DNA from: Nipponacmea schrenckii
Lineage: Eukaryota; Mollusca; Gastropoda; Lottiidae
Reading direction: 5' to 3'
NCBI GenBank assembly: GCA_030562195.1
Contig: JAUJPP010000011.1
Location: 7,440,001-7,504,000, forward strand
DNA: 64,000 bases
Made by a program: the position numbers and the translations under genes. Below the pieces are notes generated by a model. It ran no database searches. It saw only the letters and a program-made list of their open reading frames with translations, and was not told the DNA's origin. Positions 36,448-47,200 of this stretch are shown here, one piece after another; positions within the stretch are counted from its first letter, which is position 1; each line of letters starts with the position of its first letter.

Positions 36448-37842
36448 ATGATGAAGGGTTTGTGTTCCAGGCGAATAAAGCAAATCATCTCAGTGTTAAT
36501 ATTTATTATGCTAGTGTTCGTGTTAAATTATTCACCAACTAAAACACTATATTTCAATCCACAAGATGTAACACAATGGGTGTTATCCATTTCAAATAAT
36601 ACGTCACAAACGTCGTCAACGTTACAGAATTTTCAAAATACGTCATCAAATAACTTTCAGTTGGCGTCACCAATGCCTACGTTGCCTGTTCAAAGTAAAT
36701 ATACCATGACATTAACTCTACGCCTTACGTCAGTCAAACACCTGACCAAATTTTTGTATTGTCAAGCATTACGAAGTACAGCTTTGTATTGGAGTAAACG
36801 GTTAGGAAATGTGACCTTAATCTTTGATGCCGAAAATCCAAATGATAAAAATCTTGCCGAAAATTTGAAGAAACATCAGTCTCAAATGGGAATAAATTTT
36901 GTGTTTTTATATGAACAATTACCCAAAGATCCGTCCATATTATCCAATACGATTCACCGTAATCCGGGTTATAACCGTCAATTGTATTCTAGTTTCTTTA
37001 TGGATCTGTACATCAATACATCTATAATAGCTTGGACGGATACGGACGGACGTTTTACCACTCCGGTTACATTGCAGAATATATTTACAGACAATAAACT
37101 TAAGGTCAAAGGAATGAGTGCCTTTCAACATTCACATATCGCTGGCTGGGCCAGAATTACCCAAGAAATGATCGGTAAGTCACAAGTGTCCGATTTTATG
37201 GAATATTTTCCAGTGTATATCTGGAGAGATACAATCACTAATTGTCGAAAACACATAATTCAGCATATGAAAGTGAGTAATATGGATGAAGCATTTGTTA
37301 GAGTTCATTCACGACGTGATAATATCAGTCCCGTAAACGTCATAATGTCTTATGCTTATTATTTCGAAAAACATCGTTATGATTGGCATATCAACTTAGA
37401 AAAATACACATTGGAAACTTATAATAAGAACTTTGTGACTAAAGGATTCGAACTCTTACCGTCTGACATAACACCAGACCTTCACGTGACCATTCACCAT
37501 AAATATTATAAAGACAAAACACATACTGTCAACAAGGAATCTTATTGCGCCGTTATTAAAAACACCAACATCCAAGTTGAAGAAAAGGTCAAGGTTATGT
37601 GTCAACCATATTTAAATAAAGTCCCATGGTTACTGTTTAAATTCAATACTTGGTCGACACCACAGTTTCTACCAGCTTGGTGTAAAAATGAAAGTCCCGT
37701 ATGTAAATTATTATTAGACAATCATTTTAAAAATGTCCAGAAGGCCATTACAGCTGGTTTTTACGACCTTGACCTTAAGAAAGTCACAGCTGTTGAATCT
37801 GCTGCGCGGGAATTCGGACACACCTGTCAGCCATTTTTCTAA
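36448..37842 (+). CDS. Type II membrane protein, glycosyltransferase-like
   Basis: 464 residues in one exon, with a splice acceptor (CTATTTTCAG) at 36436-36445 just before the ATG, so a non-coding first exon is expected upstream. A short basic cytoplasmic tail (MMKGLCSRRIKQ) precedes a single membrane span at about residues 13-28 (IISVLIFIMLVFVLNY). A Ser/Thr/Asn-rich stem follows, then a globular part with YNRQLYSSFFMDLYI and WTDTDGRFTTPV near residues 176-207. The DTD triplet at 198-200, after a hydrophobic strand, resembles the metal-binding DXD of Golgi glycosyltransferases. Seven or more cysteines and N-glycosylation sites (NNTS, NTSI, NESP) fit a lumenal enzyme. Sugar donor and acceptor cannot be inferred, and I cannot name the GT family. 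Enzyme function is inference from topology plus DXD. Confidence 0.75.
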   Translation: MMKGLCSRRIKQIISVLIFIMLVFVLNYSPTKTLYFNPQDVTQWVLSISNNTSQTSSTLQNFQNTSSNNFQLASPMPTLPVQSKYTMTLTLRLTSVKHLTKFLYCQALRSTALYWSKRLGNVTLIFDAENPNDKNLAENLKKHQSQMGINFVFLYEQLPKDPSILSNTIHRNPGYNRQLYSSFFMDLYINTSIIAWTDTDGRFTTPVTLQNIFTDNKLKVKGMSAFQHSHIAGWARITQEMIGKSQVSDFMEYFPVYIWRDTITNCRKHIIQHMKVSNMDEAFVRVHSRRDNISPVNVIMSYAYYFEKHRYDWHINLEKYTLETYNKNFVTKGFELLPSDITPDLHVTIHHKYYKDKTHTVNKESYCAVIKNTNIQVEEKVKVMCQPYLNKVPWLLFKFNTWSTPQFLPAWCKNESPVCKLLLDNHFKNVQKAITAGFYDLDLKKVTAVESAAREFGHTCQPFF

Positions 37843-37954
37843 TGGAACACATGCGTAAGCCAGTTTTGTAACGTGAACTTTTGCGGACCATGCCACCAGG
37901 TTAGCCAAGTGCTCTTACTGAACGATTAATTTACTACTAGTGAGTCAATGGGTG

Positions 37955-38300
37955 GGGTCAAATCACGTGTGTTAAAAACCATCACATAACACGACATTTG
38001 AACTCATTCTTCATTTTAATATACAGTGTACTCTGAATAATCCGACACACTCGCTAATCCAACATTATTTTGCCGTCCTGACATATGTCAGATTACTCCT
38101 AGTACACTGGGTGAGGTCAAATCACGTGTTAGTGTTCCGTGTTAGTGTTAAAATCAAGTTGATATACAATAATGTACTCTAGAGGAATCCGACACTCGCT
38201 TATCCGACATTATTTTGCTGCCGGATATATACCGGATTACTCAAGAGTGCATTTTAACAAATAAACCGCGTAACACTAACACGAGATTTGATCTCACCCA
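37955..38300. mobile_element. Pair of short pogo-like MITEs with shared flanks
   Basis: 38024-38109 begins CAGTGTACTCTGAATAATCC and ends with the mirror GATTACTCCTAGTACACTG. 38169-38250 has matching interior words (CCGACACTCGCTTATCCGAC) and its own mirrored ends. Words of the type ATAATCCGACACTCGCTAAT are typical of pogo/Tigger-like ends. GTCAAATCACGTGT and TAACACTAACACG repeats flank both. Confidence 0.6.
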
Positions 38301-38585
38301 TTATATGGTCGACCGAGCCAATAGATGGCCAATCGATGTGGGTTAAATCTACTTGGCTGCAACAATCTGAATGTTTCGCTTCGTGTGTTCGCCCCACTGA
38401 AATCAATGATCTAACATATATTTATCCATGTTGTGGATCACTGAATGTTACGCAATCAAATTAAAGCTTTAAATAACATTTACTTATTTTCATTGTATCT
38501 TATTTACTGTTCATTTTGTAAGTGTGTTTTGCTGGTTTGCTCAAATTATAACTGTTAATGATATTTGTTCTAATATTCCATTGAG

Positions 38586-38835
38586 GGAGCTGCGGTGGCT
38601 CAGTGAAATAGACGCTTGCTCGCAATTTTCTGATTTTTCAGCCCGGTTTCCCCTTGTCAGTGATGGGACAATAAACCCGGGATATGCACTTAAAGATAGT
38701 TGGAAATCGCAAAAAGAGGAGGCTAATGCCGCTGTCCTGTCAATGTTTACCTCGTTGCACACTGCATGGCGTTGCGCGTCTTCATTAGCCCATAAGGTGC
38801 AGAAGAGTAGTGCGTAAAACTCCATTTTATTTCAT
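38586..38835 (+). mobile_element. tRNA-derived SINE, complete
   Basis: Head GCTGCGGTGGCTCAGTGAAA TAGACGC (A box), B-box-like area near GCCCGGTTTCCCC, body GGAAATCGCAAAAAGAGGAG, CACACTGCATGGCGTTGCGC and CATTAGCCCATAAGGTGCAG, then a tail ACTCCATTTTATTTCAT. Best complete copy of the family in the window. Open frames on both strands are by-products. Confidence 0.85.
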
Positions 38836-39226
38836 GTAATATTATACCATTGAACGCGATTTGAAGCAGAATATCGCCAGATTGTGGGTGTTTAATGTCC
38901 TAACCTGCAATTATTTATTAAACATGTTTTCTTGTATTAAACAAAGCTGAAGCACAAGCTACACAAACTTAGATAAAGCGCTTTCTGTAACAATTTGAGA
39001 AAATATTTTACAAGATGGCGTATATTGTAATTGAACATAGAATCCGAAAAGAAAAATAACTTAAAAGCATAATAATATCACAAAAGAGAGAATTAGCACA
39101 TTCCAAAACCACTTTGTGTTCGTAGGAGTGGATACTGTAGGTGTTTGTTAACAGAAGTTTGAACGTAGTGCGAGTGGTGAGTCGTAGAAGAATAACATAG
39201 TAAAGAAAGGTCTGTCGATCAGATTG
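38836..39226. other. Intergenic, no feature seen
   Basis: AT-rich sequence without recognisable coding or repeat structure. Confidence 0.3.
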
Positions 39227-39545
39227 TTAAAGGGATAATAGGTTTGAGAATTAACATAAAATTTCAAAATTTAAACTTGGCCAATAAAATCTCTATTCAT
39301 CAGTAAATATTCCGGCAGCCATAAATAATAATAAAAAAAATATATATATATCCAAAAAACTAATAAATTATCAATAAAGATGCATTTGATCATAAATTGA
39401 TTAAGCGTTTTCCAAAAATGAATTAATTTTGTGAGTTTTCCAGATTTTAAGGGATTCTGTTACTTTATGAAACCAGGTAAGTTCACTGATGAATATAATA
39501 TACTCATATTCTTGAACTTAATTCCATGTAGCAGTATATCTTTAA
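39227..39545 (+). mobile_element. Non-autonomous DNA element (copy C of the 2119-2457 family)
   Basis: Starts TTAAAGGGATAATAGGTTTG and ends CAGTATATCTTTAA. Internal AAAGATGCATTTGATCATAA and GTTACTTTATGAAACCAGGT match copy B. Confidence 0.65.
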
Positions 39546-40937
39546 TAGCTTCAATTCATTTACATAACATACGATTATTTATCTTAAAACAGGGTACGTA
39601 ATTTGTTATTTTAAAGTTTACTTTAAAGGATTTAATATGTATAAATAAGTACCAATTTTCAAACAAATGTCTGTGGTTCCTGGAATTCCACTAGAATTGT
39701 GAAATATGCTTGGTTCAATAAAACCCTCTGTTATACGTGTCGTCATCAAACACTTTGTTTTAGTAGAATTACAAGTACCACTGACATCTGATTGAAAACA
39801 AAATATTGGAAATAGGAATGGTGTAAATTGTTGTATAGTGTATGAGATACATAATATATTTTTTTTTAAGAAAACCTCTTTACCTCCTGTAATAAATAAA
39901 TACTCTATATTGAGATTATTAATTTTTCCTGTCATTGTTAAACTTTGTTATTTGTTTCAGTTGTTATTGTCAAGTTATTGTGTAATCCATTTGTTCCATT
40001 AAACATATTACCTTTTCAATCTTCGTATTTTAAACTATGACCTTATTAAGACATCGATGTGACTACGAATCCCTCGTATCAAACTCACTACCGAGTTACT
40101 TGTCTTGTTTTCAAATTAATACGAACAACTGCCTACGTGACATCACTACAATGACAAGCCTATAAGTCTTTTATGCACGGATAATCAGCCTTCCTTTACC
40201 ACGAAAGTTTTTTAAAAATAGCTTGCCAGGCAAGGTAACATACGCCGACACATCAGCATTGTTAAATCATTATTTCCTTTGATTGATAGCATCTATATAC
40301 ACAATCAAACTCTTCATCTAAGTCGTTAAATGTGAACTTGAACGCTGTCTTTTCAATTCCAAAACTCACAACAAATTTCATCAAAATACATTTAAAGTTG
40401 TTGCTTCTTTTGCACCCATTATAAACTATTGACACAATTTTACTTAGTCAAGGGCAATAACTCAAAACCGTTCATCAAAATCGTCAAATTCGAACTTGTG
40501 CAAGATTTCATCAATATAAATGATCACACAAAACTTCATTCAAATATAACTTTAACTTTAAACATAATTTATTGAATACATAAACAAAAAGTACTTATAC
40601 AGCACAAGTTACGAAAAGTTACAAACGCTCTCTCCCGTTATAGTGATAATATTTGGCTATAGTTAAACACGATGTAACCTGTTCATCGAAAAACCGTTGC
40701 TTGATGTCGTAGTGGTCTTAAACAATAAATTGTCACCGGTTACCTCCCTTTCGAAAGCTGCTTTGGTCGCTGTCCTGTGAAAACCTTGTAACTGATTTTT
40801 TGCAGTTTTGAGAAAATTGAGAAAAACTGCCTCATTTTTACCCGAATTATGCCACAATGATGCCGTTTGGAATTAATCTCATTGATGTATACTTGTACTG
40901 TTACCTGTTATTGTGAGGCCAAATTTGTATAGCCATT
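39546..40937. other. Intergenic with dispersed-repeat pieces
   Basis: 40360-40560 carries CAAGGGCAATAACTCAAAAC and CGTCAAATTCGAACTTG. 40670-40780 (CATCGAAAAACCGTTGCTTG, TTGTCACCGGTTACCTCCCT) recurs at 60975-61050. No gene recognised. Confidence 0.5.
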
Positions 40938-41230
40938 CCCTTACAAAAATTGAGACACGGTTCTACTGCATGGTTATAGATGGTTGTACTGTACAGTTAA
41001 CCATATAGTTTTTTGAGACGGTAAATCATGAACTGTATGGTTTTACCACAATGATTTACCATGAACTGTATGGTTTTACCACAGCGGTAAACCATGGAAC
41101 TGTATGGTTTTACCACAGCGGTTAACCATGAACAGTATGGTTTTACCACAACAGTTAATCATTTCCCCTTAATGGGAATGTGGTAAACTGTGAGGTTATG
41201 CCCCAAACAATAAACTATACGACCATTTGG
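40938..41230 (+). mobile_element. MITE end with internal 33-bp tandem repeat
   Basis: Begins CCCTTACAAAAATTGAGACA, the mirror of the right end of the 54330-54754 element. Inside are four to five copies of a 33-bp unit (GAACTGTATGGTTTTACCAC followed by AGCGGTAAACCAT). The right end is not clear. It lies just downstream of the BEN gene's last exon. Confidence 0.65.
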
Positions 41231-41275
41231 TAAGAATACATGCTAAAAAGTGAAAAAAATAAGATTCATGATCAT

Positions 41276-44200
41276 TTAAACTAATTTATTGTTCTTTTTA
41301 TAAGCTTTGGCTTCATTGTTGAGTTTTTCAGTTATACAATTCCGGATTTGGCTAATTGTGGTTTTGGGGAATTTCTCCATAACACAGTCTGAAAGATATT
41401 AATATATTATCAAATTAAGCAATAAAAACATCTTAAATTTGGGAAACAACGGTTCACATGAAAGCAGGATATAAGTACCAGTATAAGATTACAGCATGCC
41501 ATTGTTATACGCCCACAATTTCGATGTTGTTGCTTTTCAATCCTTGGGTGATAACAAACACTCACACCAAATTTCGTCACAACCCACCAAGAAACCAGCT
41601 CTTGTGTTCACAAAGAATTCAAGAACAAGGGCAGTAACTCATAATAATTAGTTTTAGATTCATCAGGCGAAAACACAAAGGGATTAATAATTACAAATGT
41701 TAAAATATAAAATAGATTAACAGGTTACCTACCTATTATAGTTGCATAGACTGATGTCGATTCGAAGCATAGCTTGTCGGACTTGGAATCCCCAGTAAGT
41801 GTCATTGCGCACATTTCCTCCCTTTTGTATGAGGAATTCATAAGAAGAACAACGTATTTTCGAAACGACAAAACATTGTCCAACCTCTTTCTGTCAATTT
41901 TTAAATTTTTCGCTACTTCAATAAACTGAAATGTAAAATTAATAATTGAGTTTATCCAATGACTAATTTATGAAGGAAACTACATAAGAAAAATTATCTC
42001 TTCACTATAATCCACTTCCAAGGTAGGTCCTTTTAGTAGCATTTCCAAATTTGCTGCATCATGCCCAACTGCACAAAAACGTCTTACATTAGGGATTGTA
42101 GGTTGTAACATTGCGGTTAAGCAATGTTACGAAAGCACAGGCACAGGCATGTAGGCATTACCTCCAGTGATAAGGAATTGTATGTGCAGTTGTGCAAAAA
42201 AAAATGGAATGAAAAGTTCAAGTAATCATCTATAATCTTTATAATCTGAAATGTAAAAAAATACTACTGGTTCCCACAGGAACATTAATATCAAAGGAAT
42301 ATCAATTATAATAAATGTTTTTTACTTGTGAAAATGAAAAGTTTAATGGAAAAAAGGGAGAAAAGGGACATAGCCTTAAAGCATGTTGAAGATAATGACG
42401 AGGAAAGGCACTCTATAGATAGTGGTTACATCAGAAATAAGGAGAAAAGAAATGAATCTAAGAAAGGAGAGGTAATCTACCACGGACCAAGATATCATTT
42501 AAATTTTTATTTCGGGTATAGGCGACAACTAAATCGTTTGTAAAAACTGTTGGGAATTTTTCTTGCAATTGTTTGTAGAGGTGGATAATTATACGAGGAA
42601 CTTGACCAGCTGTACTATTGTATTGAATAACCAAGGGTATAATCTGAAAGTCTACTTGGATATTCATGCCGAACGGATGCATGGTTTGTAATTTGTTAAT
42701 CCAAAAGTTTTCACGAATTAATCGAACTTTCTTAGTATTCATACCAGGTTGTTCATATATCTGTTCTATTGGAATAATTTTTAGGTCTGTTAATTGATGA
42801 TTGGATTGGTTAAAGTGTTTAGATACTGTTTTATTTGTTTTTTTGAGGTTGATGTCAGATCGGTGATGATTAAAGCGAACCCTTAACGAATTCATTGTCT
42901 CGCCGACGTATTGTTGGCTACATCTTGTACAGGAGATAAGATAAATGATGTTACTGCTGGTACAACTAAGTTTGTCATTAACTTGAAAAATTGCACCTGT
43001 ACGTGTATTTTTAAAAAAATCAGTGGGCAAAATAAAGGGACATGTTTGACAGCGGGTTGTATTACATGGATGAACAGAAGAATTTGGTAATGGTAAAAGG
43101 TTCGAGTCGTTTTTAGCTGAGATTTCAGCTAATGTGGAACTTTTGATACTTCTCAAGAATCTTCTTGAGTAGCCGCGTTCGCGTAGTTTTTGAAAGACAA
43201 TAGAACAAGCCTCCTCGAAGTCCTCTTTACGCGTACAAATTCGGTGAAATCTCAAGATTTGTGACTTAATAATGCCAGAAAAAGTATGTTTCGGATGAAA
43301 AGACGATTTGAATAAAAGTTGGTGAGTGTCGGTGGGCTTGAAAAAAACTTTAATATCTAATTGATTGGTTTCATGAAAATTGGTATCTTTAAAAACTGTA
43401 GTGTCCAGAAAATCAGTTTGCTTTTCGCTAATATTGGAGGTTAATTTTATAGATGGGTGGTGATTATTGAGAATATTAAAATATTCCCAAAATTCGTCAA
43501 TCGTATGAGTCCAAATTAAGAAAATATCATCAAGGAATCGTACATAAAAAATTGGTAGTCTTGGGCAGAGAAGTGATACCTCTCTTTCCCATTCTGCCAT
43601 GAAAATATTTGCATAGGAGGGGGCAAATCGTTTTCCCATGGCAGTTCCTGAAGCCTGAAGATAAATTTTTTCATTAAAAATAAAGTCATTCCGTTTCAAA
43701 CAAATTAGGGATAGGGATCCCTAAATTATCTAACCTATCCATAGCCCTACCTAATGCTAACCTTACCCTAGTTGGGCACGATGTGGCAAAAAGAACCCAC
43801 CAAACAGCGACAAGCTAAAATGCTTAGATTAGTGGAATTGCAAGAGCACCAGGCCATTGCAAGACTAGGGTTTGTCGAAACCGTCTAATGTGATGATAAA
43901 AATTAAGTCATACTAACATCAGTTGAGTATTGGACAGTTGGTTGTAGTTCTGTGGCTTTGGTTGTGATGGGAGTGGCGATGGTTGTAATGAAGGTGGCGT
44001 TGGTTGTAATGAAGGTGGCGTTGGTTGTATGGGGAGTGGTGATTTGCTTGCCAAATCAGCCCGTAGTTGCTTAACTTCCTTTAACAAATATGGAATTTCT
44101 GAAACAATGTAAGTAAAAAATAAATCTTCCTTCCGAAATGGCTAATAAGGGCTCATTTTAGGAATGAAATAAACAAATTTTCACAACTAAGAAAGTGAAT

Positions 44201-47200
44201 CTACCTTTGCTAATTTGAAAAAAAGAGCTCAAATTAAATAGTTTAAATACAGGAAGTGCATCTTCCAAGGTTCAATTATCTCAGCTATCATTTACGTTTA
44301 TAACCTGAAATAACTGATTAGTCAGTCACAAGGTCACAACTCTCAACCAATACAAGCCAGAAGCCTGATACATGGATCCACTGTTCCACTGCATTATCTG
44401 ATTTAGGACTGCAAACAACATATTAGTATGAATGGATTTCAATATTGCTAAAAGCCGAGGCTTGCCCGATCCCAAATATAAGTATGTAAATACTAATATT
44501 GCTTAGAATTACCTTTAATTAACAAAAGCTGCTGCTGTTGCGCTTGAATTATCTCTTTTGCTCTTTGATATTTTGTTTTATACTTTTCTTCTGTTTGGTT
44601 TGAAATAGGACTAAGTGTAATCTTGGGTTTACTAGTTATTTCTTTTATAAGTTGTTTGGTCACCTCGGCTTCGGTCTTCTTTATTGTCTTTTTCTTAATC
44701 TGTAGTTAAATAAGTTTATTATTCATGTATCGGAAGTTGGCTTCATTGGGCAACCCATATTTAAACATACAAATGTATTACAAATAGCGATGGCCACCAT
44801 ACTACGCCAATAATTATAACGACAGCCAAGTTGTCTAGGTTGATATGCTATTATTTCAGTATTTCATGTAAATAAAAAAATTCCATTAAAACTATCGCGT
44901 TTCATGATGTCAGTTGTTGCCACTGTGGGGAATTGCTTAGATATCTATCATAGATTTCATATAAGCTTAAGTCTATTAGCCTATGTAATTTTTGTCAGCT
45001 AAAGTATTATAACTCCTGTCTATTGTGTCAACAACAATTGTAGACAGACTTTAACCAAGTGGTTGCCTAGCAAGATACGCCCACTTTAAAAAATATAGTT
45101 TCTGTTTTAACGCAGGCAAAAACTCTAAGATTATTTAGTTCTAATCCAAGTTCTCATAATTCAAAACAAATGAAAACTGTATTGTCTATCACAATCACAA
45201 GCCAATTTGGCCGCGTTTTGACTAAGTCAAGTGCAATAACTTAAAAGCAGTATATCGAAAATTTCGAACTTGACCAAGATGACATCAACTTCAATGATCA
45301 CACCAAATTTCATTCAGATGAAAACTGTTGTCTCTTTCGTGATAACAAGTCTATTTAGACGCGTTTTGACTAAGTCAAGACCAATAACTGAAAAAAATGT
45401 TTCTCTGAAAAATCCTCACTATCAAGCTGGTCCAAGATTTCATCAATATAAATGATAAAACCAAATTTCATTCAAATCTAATCCGAGATCTCTTCAATAT
45501 AAATAATACAGCAAGTTTCATTCAAATTATAGTCTCTATCGCGTTGATAAGCCAATATTGAGTCAAGGGCAGTAACTCAAAAACTCTAGGAATCGCCAAT
45601 TTCGAACTTGTCAAAGATCTCATCAATATTAATGATCACAGTTTCATTCAAATCCGACAAAGATTGTAGTCTCTATTGCGTTCACAAGCAATTGTGGAAG
45701 GACGGACAGGGGTGAAGACAATATACAACCACATATATATGCACAGCTTTATGGAACAACAATCACTGGTCAAAGGTTATGCTACGTTTCGGCGTGTTTC
45801 CCCCGCCGTCCTCAGACACAGAATGACAAGACATGATAGGCAACGATATATATACAGTTATACTTATTAAAATAACACAAGAGATAAAATATTTTATTAT
45901 TGCAACTACATTAATGTTAAAAGGTAAGGTAAAAAGAAAACGATACTTAAAATAACATTAATTCTGATTAATTAAGAGGGGTTATCATTAAAATAACACA
46001 AGAGATAAAATATTTTATTATTGCAAATACATTTATGTTTAAAGGTATGATAAAAAGGTATGAATAACATCGTATAAAAATAACTATTGATTGGGAAGTA
46101 AGTGTGTTATTTACCAAATATGAATAAATTCATGCAAATTAATAATTCAGTCAGATAAGTTTGTCATATGCATGTGAAATTCTGACACCTTCATCTCTGT
46201 TTAGATCTGGCTGGTATCTTCTGATGTTGATGGCTTCATGAAGTCTCCTGGTTTTATCAATATGCTTATTTAATGTCAGTATGTTGGTATTTTCAAAGTT
46301 TACTTTATGTCCTGTTTTTCTCCCCATAGCAAGATGTTCAGCTACAGCTGATCTTCCTTCATTGCCAGGTTTGTCTTGGTGGTCTTTTAGACGAACATCA
46401 AGGGGTCTTTTGGTTTCCCCAATGTAAGAGCTTCCACAGGAACATTCAACTCGGTAAACGCATCCCTTAGGTTTTTGGTTGTTGGAGGGATTCAATTTTC
46501 CATTGGCTTTGAGTAAGTCTTTAAGTGTTGTATTACCCGAAAACACTGTTTCAATACCAACCGACTTCTTTAGGATCTTCTTAATTTGGTATGATGCCTT
46601 TCCAATGAATGGTATAACGATGCGGTTTGGGGGTCTGTTTGTGTCAGATTGTTGGTTGGTGAGTTTTGCCATCAGTGTTGATCGAATGGCGTCATGAACA
46701 AAAGTAGAAGGATAGTTGTTGTGCACACAAAATACATTCTTGATGTGTTTTAGCTCTTGTTGAAAGTATTCTGGATCACAAATCCTTTTTGCTCTTCTGA
46801 CCAGTGTTGTGATGGCTGCCCTTTTGACATGTTGAGGTGTGTTAGACTGGAAGTTTACATACTGATCTGTATGTGTAGGTTTCCTATAAACACACGTCTT
46901 CAGCTGACCTCCTATCCGCATAATTCTCACATCCAAAAAGGGTATTGAGTCATTTTCTTCTTTTTCCATAGTAAATTTTATCCTTCGATGCTGAGCATTT
47001 AGGTGTTGAAGTAGAGCAGTTGGGTCATCATTTTCTCCAAGCATAACAAAAGTGTCATCAACTTTCCGGAACCAGCAGATTGGCGAGATTGGTGATGTTT
47101 CCATGGTCTTTTCTTCAAAGGCTGTCATGTAGATTTCAGTGATCAACGGTGACAAGGGGCTTCCCATTGGTAGACCGTGGATTTGTTCGTAGATCTCATC

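Noticed and set aside
38586..38830. tRNA-like A and B boxes and open frames on both strands
   Set aside because: Same body occurs at 2781, 9101 and 22840 with a common tail; it is a SINE, not a tRNA gene or protein gene.
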